Source of the DNA: Clostridioides difficile
GTDB lineage: Bacteria > Bacillota > Clostridia > Peptostreptococcales > Peptostreptococcaceae
DNA length: 64,000 nucleotides
Reading direction: 5' to 3'
NCBI RefSeq assembly: GCF_001299635.1
Contig: NZ_JRHN01000039.1
Location: 186,001-250,000 of the forward strand
Positions 1 through 7,465 of the stretch are shown here, piece by piece; positions within the stretch are counted from its first letter, which is position 1, and each line of letters starts with the position of its first letter. Under the pieces are notes generated by a model. It was not told where the DNA came from and searched no databases. It worked only from the letters and a program-made list of their open reading frames with translations. The translations under genes were made by a program, and so were the position numbers.

Positions 1-195
1 TCTTTCTACATGTCTATAATGTCTTCTAAATATATCAATTTCATTTTTTATTACTTCTAATGGCTTTATTTTAAATTTTTTTGACTTGTACATGCTACAA
101 AATGTACATTTGTTGTGAGAACATCCTAGTGTGACTTGTATTATAAGACTATAAGCCTCACTTGGTGGTCTATACAGTGGCATATCATATTCCAT
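1..195 (-). CDS. Radical SAM protein, 5' part only
   Basis: The minus strand reads from an ATG at 195-193 to the window edge as 65 codons without a stop. The ATG is preceded by a GGGGGA ribosome-binding site. Residues about 22-30 contain a C-x4-C-x2-C cluster within TLGCSHNKCTFC, the [4Fe-4S]/S-adenosylmethionine-binding signature of radical SAM enzymes. The rest of the gene lies outside the window, so the substrate cannot be named. Seen: start, ribosome-binding site and cysteine cluster. Known of the family: reductive cleavage of SAM to a 5'-deoxyadenosyl radical. Confidence 0.8.
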   Translation of the reverse strand, partial: MEYDMPLYRPPSEAYSLIIQVTLGCSHNKCTFCSMYKSKKFKIKPLEVIKNEIDIFRRHYRHVER

Positions 196-291
196 ATTAA
201 AATCCCCCTTGTAATCGAATCTTCATTCTATTATATTATTAATATTTAATTAAAATAATACTTTATATAATTATAGACTTTAAATTTTAAT

Positions 292-1152
292 TTAAGATAT
301 ATTCTTTAAAAATTTAATAATACTATTAGCAGTAATATTAAGTTGCTTTTCTTGACTTATAATAGCATCGTTATCTCCTTTTTGTTTTCCATAATCTCCA
401 AATTGTGCATGATTTCCACCTTCAATTTCAACATAAGTTGTATCATCAGGAAGTTTTTGTTTTGATTCTACAAGACTTTTAAAATTGACTACACCATCTT
501 TACTTCCCCATATAGATATAACTTTTTTGCCTAGCTGTTTCAGCTCATCACCCATTGGATAAGAAGATAAAAATACAACTCCATCAATTAATTTATTATC
601 ACGTGCAAAATTTGCTGCTGCAACTCCTCCTAACGAATGGCCTCCTATTACCCAATGCTCTATATTGTTGTAAGAATCCATAACTTTCTGAGCTTTATTG
701 GTTCCAAGTAAGGCTATATTAAGTGGCATCTTTACAATTACTACCTCATATCCACTTTCTGCTATTTTTCTAGCAAGTGGTGCATAAGATTCTATTTCTA
801 CTTTAGCCCCTGGATAGAAAATTAAACCTTTTGAAACTTTTCTTCCTTTTGGTGTAAATGAAATGTTTCCATTTACAGTTACCTCTACTTTACTATTACT
901 AACCAAAGCTTCTTTTGCTAGTTTTTGAGGTTCATATGTTTTATTTATCCATATGAAAAAACCAAGTAAAATCAATACAAATAGTATACCTATTCCCTTG
1001 AATATTTTATTCTTTATATTAAGTTTTTTATTATTATTATTTTTATCATCTTTGTTTTCAACCTCATCATAAAGTAAAGGTCTCTCAAGTTCCATAGTTA
1101 TACTAAATGTATCATATTTCTTATTACGCTTTACCTTTACATCTTTACTCAT
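292..1152 (-). CDS. Membrane-anchored alpha/beta hydrolase
   Basis: The protein is about 286 residues. A lysine-rich cytoplasmic N-terminus is followed by one membrane segment (about residues 48-67, rich in I, L, V and F), then an extracytoplasmic alpha/beta-hydrolase domain. The nucleophile elbow is GHSLGG, a later DG pair can supply the acid, and the catalytic His is probably in GGNHAQFGDYG. A longer reading starts at 1167, but the GGGGG ribosome-binding site lies just after that ATG and 7 bases before the ATG at 1152 (MSKDVK), so 1152 is preferred. The family includes esterases, lipases and dienelactone-hydrolase-like enzymes; the substrate is unknown. Confidence 0.8.
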   Translation of the reverse strand: MSKDVKVKRNKKYDTFSITMELERPLLYDEVENKDDKNNNNKKLNIKNKIFKGIGILFVLILLGFFIWINKTYEPQKLAKEALVSNSKVEVTVNGNISFTPKGRKVSKGLIFYPGAKVEIESYAPLARKIAESGYEVVIVKMPLNIALLGTNKAQKVMDSYNNIEHWVIGGHSLGGVAAANFARDNKLIDGVVFLSSYPMGDELKQLGKKVISIWGSKDGVVNFKSLVESKQKLPDDTTYVEIEGGNHAQFGDYGKQKGDNDAIISQEKQLNITANSIIKFLKNIS

Positions 1153-1312
1153 AAATCTAACCCCCATAATATTTGAATACTATTATAGTTTATCCTAAGT
1201 AAATTGTTTTTTCAACCAATGAAAAAAATCAATATTTTAACTATTTTCATACAAAATTCATAAATATATGTTTTTTGCTTTTTATATACTATTTTTTTAA
1301 TCTTATATAAAA

Positions 1313-1352
1313 TAAATAGTCATATACTTTATTCTAAATATATGACTATTTC
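1313..1352 (-). terminator. Terminator after the FUSC gene
   Basis: Perfect 13-bp inverted repeat, arms 1314-1326 and 1339-1351, with an AT-rich tail that is T-rich on the minus strand. It sits directly downstream of the FUSC-family gene. Confidence 0.7.
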
Positions 1353-1373
1353 ATGGTTTAATTAAATCAATAT

Positions 1374-3392
1374 CTATGCTATTTCTTCTATTGAAACTCT
1401 AGTGATATCACTTATTCTATACATTTCGTTGACACCATTTAAAGTCTGTAGCAAATTTAGACAAATTATTTTGTCACCTATATTCTTAGAATTTTTAATA
1501 CTTTCTAAAATTATCATTCTTCCTTCATCATACTTATCTACACTGTAATTTGAAATATAATTAGTATCTCTCAATATTTTTTCTATATCTTCATCTTTAA
1601 TTTTATTCTTATTAATATTTATATATAGATTATACATATTACTTATTAGTAATCTCTGATTTTCTAAAAAATCTTCTTGATATTTATCTTTATATATAGC
1701 ATTTATCAACATAATTCTATCTTCAATAAGTGATGGTACCAATAATAAATTCTTTATGTAATAAGTATTAGTCACATTTTCTATAGAATTATTGACTTCA
1801 TCAATTATATTTTTAACTATTCCTTTATACATGTCTATGACATGTTGATAACCAGTTTTAGCATCATATGGTAATATAAACTTATTTACTATTAATGCAA
1901 TAATGGCTCCTAATGCCACATATGAAATCCTACTTATGGTTAAAACATTAGGGTCTCCCATAACTACTGCTGAGCCAAGAGCTGAAACAGTTACACACAT
2001 CATTAATTTCCTGTAATCAACTACATAAGAGTTTATATATCCTGCTAAGAGAACTATTAATGACCTTAATGTACTATCTTTTATTATTGAAAATGAAACA
2101 ATAAATATTATAGCTCCCACAAGTGTACCTTCTATTCTTTTTCTAGACCTTTGAATGCAATTTTCTGCATAAGGTTGTGTTAATGAGAACACAGTTAACA
2201 TTATCCATCTCCCATCTCTTAAATGGAAATAGTCCATAATAAATCCAGCTATAGATGTAGCTAAAGCAATCTTTACTGCATAAGAAAATCTTATAGAGTT
2301 TAAATTGAAGTTTTTCTTGTATATTGATAGTCTTTTAAATTCCTTTGGTATCTTTGATTTTCTTTCAGCCTTTTTTTCATCTCTTGTTTTTACTTTTTTA
2401 TAATCTAATAAAAATTCATATAAATTTTCTAACACATTATAAATTTCTTTTAAATTTATATTTTTAGTATCTTGAGCAATAACATAATCTCTAAATCCTA
2501 ATATTTCTTTATCACTTATTGTATCTTTATTTTCTAAGCACATTTTAATATAGTTTACTTCTTTAAACCCTACAGTTAATACGTCTGCTTTACTATTGGT
2601 GTTACTTTCTTCTATAATATTTTTTATATCTTCATCCTCAAATTCTTTACTATCTGTCTTATATCTGTCCAGTATTAAATTTATTCTTTCTAATGAAAAT
2701 AAAATATTTATTATGTCTATTCCTTTAATACTTATATAAAAGTCATCTTTTCTGTTATCAAAAATAACCATTTTAAGACTTTTGGATATAGAGTTTATTC
2801 TATAATTACAACTATCCATTTTTCTAATATGAGATTTATTTATAGAATTATCATCATTAATAATATTTTTTAAAAGACTAATTTTTTCTAACAGTTCATC
2901 ACATATAGATATTAGTTCCTTATCACCAACGTTTTTCATTCTATTTCTGTTCATAACAAACTGGGCAATCATTATTGTAACTGCGCCAATAGCTAAAGCT
3001 GACAATCTCATAGGAAGTTCACTTATTCCTACAGGTATACTTACCATAAATATATACATTAGACCAAAAGGTACATATACTGCTCTTTTTAGGTCATAAC
3101 TAAACACATATCCTATTATAAATAATGCTATAAAATTTAATAAAATTCCTAAATACATATTTTGTACCGCAAAAAATGATAATACTCCTAAAATTATATT
3201 TATTGCTAAATATTTTAGTAAATTTTTAATTGGAGAAATGGTTAAATCTCTTTCTAATAGTGTCAACATAGCCGTTACTATACCTACGCCTATTAGTGTA
3301 TTCTTACTTCCAAATAAATATATAAATACAGAAATAAATGCTATTATAAAAATAAACATTTTTGTTTTTGATATTACCAGTTTTTTTGTCAT
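1374..3392 (-). CDS. FUSC-family membrane exporter
   Basis: The protein is about 672 residues with a duplicated architecture: a cluster of hydrophobic helices at residues 10-150, a charged cytoplasmic region at 150-360, a second helix cluster at about 375-510, and a soluble C-terminus. Segments such as RDGRWIMLTVFSLTQPYAENCIQRSRKRIEGTLVGA are typical of FUSC/aromatic-acid-exporter proteins (fusaric acid resistance, AaeB-like). Two ATGs follow the GGGGGG ribosome-binding site; the second (3392) has better spacing. The family exports aromatic or other organic acids, but the substrate here is unknown. It is monocistronic, ending at a hairpin. Confidence 0.85.
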   Translation of the reverse strand: MTKKLVISKTKMFIFIIAFISVFIYLFGSKNTLIGVGIVTAMLTLLERDLTISPIKNLLKYLAINIILGVLSFFAVQNMYLGILLNFIALFIIGYVFSYDLKRAVYVPFGLMYIFMVSIPVGISELPMRLSALAIGAVTIMIAQFVMNRNRMKNVGDKELISICDELLEKISLLKNIINDDNSINKSHIRKMDSCNYRINSISKSLKMVIFDNRKDDFYISIKGIDIINILFSLERINLILDRYKTDSKEFEDEDIKNIIEESNTNSKADVLTVGFKEVNYIKMCLENKDTISDKEILGFRDYVIAQDTKNINLKEIYNVLENLYEFLLDYKKVKTRDEKKAERKSKIPKEFKRLSIYKKNFNLNSIRFSYAVKIALATSIAGFIMDYFHLRDGRWIMLTVFSLTQPYAENCIQRSRKRIEGTLVGAIIFIVSFSIIKDSTLRSLIVLLAGYINSYVVDYRKLMMCVTVSALGSAVVMGDPNVLTISRISYVALGAIIALIVNKFILPYDAKTGYQHVIDMYKGIVKNIIDEVNNSIENVTNTYYIKNLLLVPSLIEDRIMLINAIYKDKYQEDFLENQRLLISNMYNLYININKNKIKDEDIEKILRDTNYISNYSVDKYDEGRMIILESIKNSKNIGDKIICLNLLQTLNGVNEMYRISDITRVSIEEIA

Positions 3393-3598
3393 CATATCCC
3401 CCCTAAAAATTTCAACAAGACCTATTTTATCACATTTGTTGCCTTATTCAAAATCGTCTTTTTTACGGAAGGATTCTAACTTTTATAATTCATAATATAT
3501 ATATAATTCATAACATCACACACTTTATTATGTATATATACATATAAATTCATATGCTCCCATATGATTTCTCTTTCAAATATTTTTTCAAAAAATAA

Positions 3599-3647
3599 AA
3601 ATAACTCTCTTAATAATACTGAAGTTATATCTATTAAAAGAGTTATT
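3599..3647 (-). terminator. Terminator of the asr-hsc operon
   Basis: Inverted repeat with 16-base arms (3599-3614 and 3632-3647, one internal mismatch), followed on the minus strand by a T-rich run. It lies just beyond the stop codon of the hydrosulfide channel gene. Confidence 0.8.
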
Positions 3648-3664
3648 TTGTTTATACAATAAAT

Positions 3665-4441
3665 TTATTTGAGTTTTTCTTTACCTAATATATAAGTACC
3701 CAACCCCATAAATAAAGCTCCTCCAACAATATTTCCAAGTGTAACAGCTACTAAATTATAAATAGCTCCTCCAATACTAACTGTTTTTATTGCTGATGAA
3801 AATAATGAAACACTATAAACTGTCATATTTGCTACACTGTGTTCAAAACCTGATGTTATAAAAGCAAATAAACATAAGAATATCATAATTATTTTTGCAC
3901 TATCACTATTAGTTCTAAATGAACATAATACTGATACACATACTAGAATATTACATAAAATTCCTCTAAAGAAAAGAGCCATAAACGGCATGGAAGCTTT
4001 ACTTGCTGCCGTATTCGCAAAAAATTCAGCTACAGGTCCTTTGTCTACTAGACCAGTTCCTACAAATATAAGACCTAAAATCAAAGCTCCAATTAAATTT
4101 CCTACCCAACTATATATCCATATCTTTGAAGTATCTTTTATACTTACACCTTTATTTAACATACCAGCAGACATAACCATATTATTACCAGTAAATAGTT
4201 CAGTCCCTGTCATTACAACCAAACTAAGTGCTATTGCAAATGATAATCCCATTACTATCTTAGTCATAGGTGAGCCTGCATCAGTTAAAAGTCCTCCAAT
4301 AGTAAATATTAAAAGTATACCTATTCCTACATAAAGGCCCGCAAATGCAGAAGATACTAAATATTTTACTTTACTCATATTTAATAAATTTACTTTATTT
4401 ATAGCTGCGTTAGTTAATTTATCCAAAGTTTCTTTATGCAT
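3665..4441 (-). CDS. hsc: Hydrosulfide channel, FNT family
   Basis: 258-residue formate/nitrite-transporter (FNT) family protein with six predicted membrane helices, for example GLYVGIGILLIFTIGGLL near the start and GGALFMGLGTYIL near the end. Gene order is decisive: it follows asrC in the sulfite reductase operon, the context in which the C. difficile FNT3/HSC protein was characterised as an HS- channel. Its likely job is to let toxic sulfide made by AsrABC leave the cell. The start has a good ribosome-binding site (AAGGAAGAGGG). FNT proteins also carry formate and nitrite, so the substrate call rests on context and the published homologue. Confidence 0.9.
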   Translation of the reverse strand: MHKETLDKLTNAAINKVNLLNMSKVKYLVSSAFAGLYVGIGILLIFTIGGLLTDAGSPMTKIVMGLSFAIALSLVVMTGTELFTGNNMVMSAGMLNKGVSIKDTSKIWIYSWVGNLIGALILGLIFVGTGLVDKGPVAEFFANTAASKASMPFMALFFRGILCNILVCVSVLCSFRTNSDSAKIIMIFLCLFAFITSGFEHSVANMTVYSVSLFSSAIKTVSIGGAIYNLVAVTLGNIVGGALFMGLGTYILGKEKLK

Positions 4442-4501
4442 AATTCCCTCTTCCTTCTATTTAATTTTTAATTTACTCAAACATGTATTTTAATTAATTT
4501 A

Positions 4502-5470
4502 TTAATATTTAACACCACTCCAGTATATATTTTCATGCATCTTAGTTACTTCTGGAAGTTGAACTCCTTCAAGTGCCCACTTTTTAAACTCCATAAATCC
4601 TGTTCTATCAATTATATATCCTATATGCTCTTTTCCTCCTGGAGCATCTTTATCTATATACTTTTCTACATATTTATAAGTATTAAGTATTATCTTTATT
4701 ATGCTATCCTCATCTGCCCATAAAAGAAAATCTTCTGCTAACCTAGGATTTTTCTTTCCTGTTCTGCCCATTATGGCTAACCTATAGTACTTTTTCTCAT
4801 CTCTAGTCCATGCATTTGTTGGACAATTAAGCACACATTCTCCACATCCTATACACTTATCTCCATCTCTTACGACCTTATTATTTTCTGTTTTTAATGC
4901 TCCAACAGATATTTTAGAACATTTTTTTACACATGCTCCACAATTTACGCATCTATCTTTTTCATATACTGGTAAAGCCATACCAATAATTCCAAAGTCA
5001 TTCATTCTAGCTTTTATACAATCATTTGGACATCCAGTTAAAGCCACTTTAAAATGTAAATCATTTGGGAATATTGCTTTTTCTATTCTTTTAGCAAATT
5101 CAGTTGTATTATATTGCGCTTTTGGACAGACCTTGTTTCCTATACATGCGGCTATATTTCTTGTTCCTGCTGCTGGATACCCTGCATTTTTCTCATTTTG
5201 ATTTATATTCATTTTTTCAATGACAGGCTGTATAATTTTATTTATTTCTTCCATATCTTCCATATCTATCCCTAATATTTCAAAGCCCTGTCTTGTAGTT
5301 ATGTGTATCTGACCATTACCATATTCACTTGCAATTTTAGAAACTATAGTTAAACTTTCAGGGTCAATAAGACCACCTGGTACTCTAACTCTTAAAGAAG
5401 TTTTATATTTTGTTTTTGTAATTCTATAAGCATTTTTCATTACTTTTTTAGTATTTAAATCTCTTATCAC
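4502..5470 (-). CDS. asrC: Anaerobic sulfite reductase subunit C
   Basis: 322 residues; the siroheme-containing catalytic subunit that reduces sulfite to sulfide. The siroheme/[4Fe-4S] cysteines appear as CIGNKVCPKAQ (about residue 110) and ALTGCPNDCIKARMNDFG (about 144-160). Two ferredoxin clusters follow: CVNCGACVKKC and CIGCGECVLNCP. The start is a GTG (5470) behind GGGGGCGGAA. The gene lies 12 bases after asrB and 60 bases before hsc. Length and motif order match the Salmonella-type AsrC family. Confidence 0.95.
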   Translation of the reverse strand: MIRDLNTKKVMKNAYRITKTKYKTSLRVRVPGGLIDPESLTIVSKIASEYGNGQIHITTRQGFEILGIDMEDMEEINKIIQPVIEKMNINQNEKNAGYPAAGTRNIAACIGNKVCPKAQYNTTEFAKRIEKAIFPNDLHFKVALTGCPNDCIKARMNDFGIIGMALPVYEKDRCVNCGACVKKCSKISVGALKTENNKVVRDGDKCIGCGECVLNCPTNAWTRDEKKYYRLAIMGRTGKKNPRLAEDFLLWADEDSIIKIILNTYKYVEKYIDKDAPGGKEHIGYIIDRTGFMEFKKWALEGVQLPEVTKMHENIYWSGVKY

Positions 5471-5482
5471 AAATTCCGCCCC

Positions 5483-6274
5483 CTAATCAATAAGATTTTT
5501 AGCATATGAATAATCAAATACTGGTCCATCTAAACATATATAAGTATCATCCATCTTACAGTGTCCACATTTACCTATTCCACAACACATTTTTCTTTCA
5601 TAAGAAACCCAAATATTCTTTTCATCTAAATCTCTTTTTAAAAATTCTCCTACTGTAAATTTCATCATCATTGGAGGTCCAACTACAATTGCAGAAGTAT
5701 TATTTATATCTTTTATATCCAATTCTGGTATGTATTTTGTTACTAATCCTACGTTTCCATTATATCCTTCATCCGCTCCATCTACAGTAACTAAGATATC
5801 AAGTTTTTCACTCCATCTTTTTAAATCTTCTGCAAATAAAACATCTTTTGGTGATTTAAATCCTACTATTAGTTTAAATTTTTCACATTTTTCTTTATTG
5901 TTATAAAAATGTTCAACTATTCCTCTTACAGGAGCTAAAGCACTTCCTCCTGCCACTACTACAATTTCTCTTCCTTCATAAAGAGATACATCAAATCCAT
6001 TTCCATAAGGTCCTCTTATAAAAAAAGAATCGCCTTCTTTATAATTAAACAACTCACTAGTAACTTTCCCTACATTTCTTATTGTAAAGTCAATATAGTC
6101 TTCTCCATACCCTGATACTGATATTGGACTTTCACCATATTTAGGTATAGATATCTCATAGAATTTTCCAGGCAATACACCTTTTGTATCGCAATTTACT
6201 CTAAAAGTCCATTCTTTATCAGTGTGTTTAGTTATATCTATTATTTTTGCACTTACTGGTATATATGAATTCAT
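5483..6274 (-). CDS. asrB: Anaerobic sulfite reductase subunit B
   Basis: 263-residue FAD/NAD(P)H-binding ferredoxin-reductase-type subunit that passes electrons to AsrC through AsrA/AsrB. The flavin region is around RGPYGNGFDV (about 87-96), the nucleotide-binding stretch is IVVVAGGSALAPVRG, and a C-terminal cysteine cluster (CCGIGKCGHC near residue 232, plus a later Cys) binds an iron-sulfur centre as in dihydroorotate dehydrogenase electron-transfer subunits. The ribosome-binding site AAGGAGG lies inside the end of asrA and the two genes abut, indicating translational coupling. Confidence 0.95.
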   Translation of the reverse strand: MNSYIPVSAKIIDITKHTDKEWTFRVNCDTKGVLPGKFYEISIPKYGESPISVSGYGEDYIDFTIRNVGKVTSELFNYKEGDSFFIRGPYGNGFDVSLYEGREIVVVAGGSALAPVRGIVEHFYNNKEKCEKFKLIVGFKSPKDVLFAEDLKRWSEKLDILVTVDGADEGYNGNVGLVTKYIPELDIKDINNTSAIVVGPPMMMKFTVGEFLKRDLDEKNIWVSYERKMCCGIGKCGHCKMDDTYICLDGPVFDYSYAKNLID

Positions 6275-7282
6275 TTATATTTCCTCCTTACTAGTTACTA
6301 AATCATTTATTTTTTCTATACATTTTGAAAATGATATGTATTGTGGACAGGCATCATCACATCTTCCACATCCAACACACATATGATATCCAAATCTTTT
6401 TTTGAAATCATTTATTTTATGCATAGCTTTAAATCTCATTCTTTCACCTTGTTTTTTTCTAAAAGAATTTCCACCTGCTATATCTGTATATCCATCTACT
6501 TGGCATGAAGCCCAAACTCTTCTTCTTTCACCTACGTTTTCATTTTCCTTATAAAAAATATCCTGCATTGTAAAGCATGAACATGTTGGGCATACAAAAT
6601 TACATCTACCACATCCAATACATCTTGTATCATACTCATCCCATATTGAATTTCCTATCATTTCATTTGAATCAATATTCTCTGGTACATCTACAGAAAT
6701 TAGATTCTCAGTTACATAATTAACATTAAATTCAGCTGGTTCTCCATTAAATACTTCAAATTCACTATCTTTTATATCTAAATATAGAGTATTTCCTTCT
6801 ATATTTAGTCCAATTGAATAATTATCAGTTTTATTAGAATCCATACTTACACAAAAACAATTTCTAAAGCTTTCTTTGCATCCTACAAGTACAAACTTTA
6901 CTTTATCCCTAATGTTTTTATAAAAATAGTCTTTTTCTTCTCCATTATTTAGATATATTTCATCAAGTCTCTTTATTCCATTTATGTCACATGCTCTTAA
7001 GAAAATCAAAATTTTCTTATCGTCTAAATCGCTTTCCTTAAACTCTTTTTCAGTAAAATAAAATAAGACTTGATTTATAGGGAGTATCACTTCTTTTGGT
7101 GAGAAATTTGCCTTTTGAGCAAACTCCATTTCTTCGAAATCGTTTACCTCTTGGTATCTTATTATGTCAGTATCTGAAAAAGTACCTTTAAATGGTATTA
7201 AAACTGGTGCAAATATTTTGTAGTCTTTTTTTAGATGCTTCAGACCTTCATTGAATTTAGATGAATCTAATTTTAATTTCAT
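6275..7282 (-). CDS. asrA: Anaerobic sulfite reductase subunit A
   Basis: About 335 residues; iron-sulfur electron-transfer subunit. The C-terminal half has two ferredoxin-like clusters, CIGCGRCNFVCPTC (about residues 221-234) and CVGCGRCDDACPQY (about 302-315). A GTG at 7291 could start a reading three residues longer, but the extended Shine-Dalgarno AAAGGTGAT overlaps that GTG and lies 4 bases before the ATG at 7282, so 7282 is preferred. First gene of the operon; a perfect CRP-type dyad lies about 80 bases upstream. Confidence 0.95.
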   Translation of the reverse strand: MKLKLDSSKFNEGLKHLKKDYKIFAPVLIPFKGTFSDTDIIRYQEVNDFEEMEFAQKANFSPKEVILPINQVLFYFTEKEFKESDLDDKKILIFLRACDINGIKRLDEIYLNNGEEKDYFYKNIRDKVKFVLVGCKESFRNCFCVSMDSNKTDNYSIGLNIEGNTLYLDIKDSEFEVFNGEPAEFNVNYVTENLISVDVPENIDSNEMIGNSIWDEYDTRCIGCGRCNFVCPTCSCFTMQDIFYKENENVGERRRVWASCQVDGYTDIAGGNSFRKKQGERMRFKAMHKINDFKKRFGYHMCVGCGRCDDACPQYISFSKCIEKINDLVTSKEEI

Positions 7283-7333
7283 TTTTATCACCTTTCTTAT
7301 ATTTTAATTTTACTTACTTGTTATCTTGTTTAA

Positions 7334-7377
7334 ATCTTAACACTTTATTTTCTATACTTCTGTGATAATTGTCACAG
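7334..7377 (-). promoter_or_regulatory. asr promoter with CRP-type site
   Basis: Positions 7360-7377 form a perfect 18-bp dyad whose core is TGTGA-N6-TCACA, the consensus for CRP-type proteins. Downstream, TAAGAT (7339 to 7334 on the minus strand) is a plausible -10. If transcription starts near 7327, the dyad centre (7368.5) is at -41.5, the classic class II activator position. No good -35 is visible, as expected for an activated promoter. The dyad and spacing are seen; activation and regulator identity are inferred. Confidence 0.6.
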
Positions 7378-7391
7378 TTTCAAAAATAAAA

Positions 7392-7433
7392 AAAAATATT
7401 AATAGAGTTTAGTAAACTCTATTAATATTTTTT
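7392..7433 (-). terminator. Terminator after the EAL gene
   Basis: Long perfect inverted repeat centred near 7413 (arms share AATATTAATAGAGTTT) with A/T runs on both sides. It closes the upstream phosphodiesterase gene and separates it from the asr promoter. Confidence 0.8.
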
Positions 7434-7465
7434 TTATTATTTATATTCTTTAATTAAAAATCTAA

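Noticed and set aside
3485-3560. Alternating AT-rich repeats near 3490-3560
   Set aside because: Simple-sequence AT runs typical of intergenic DNA here; no CRISPR-like spacing.
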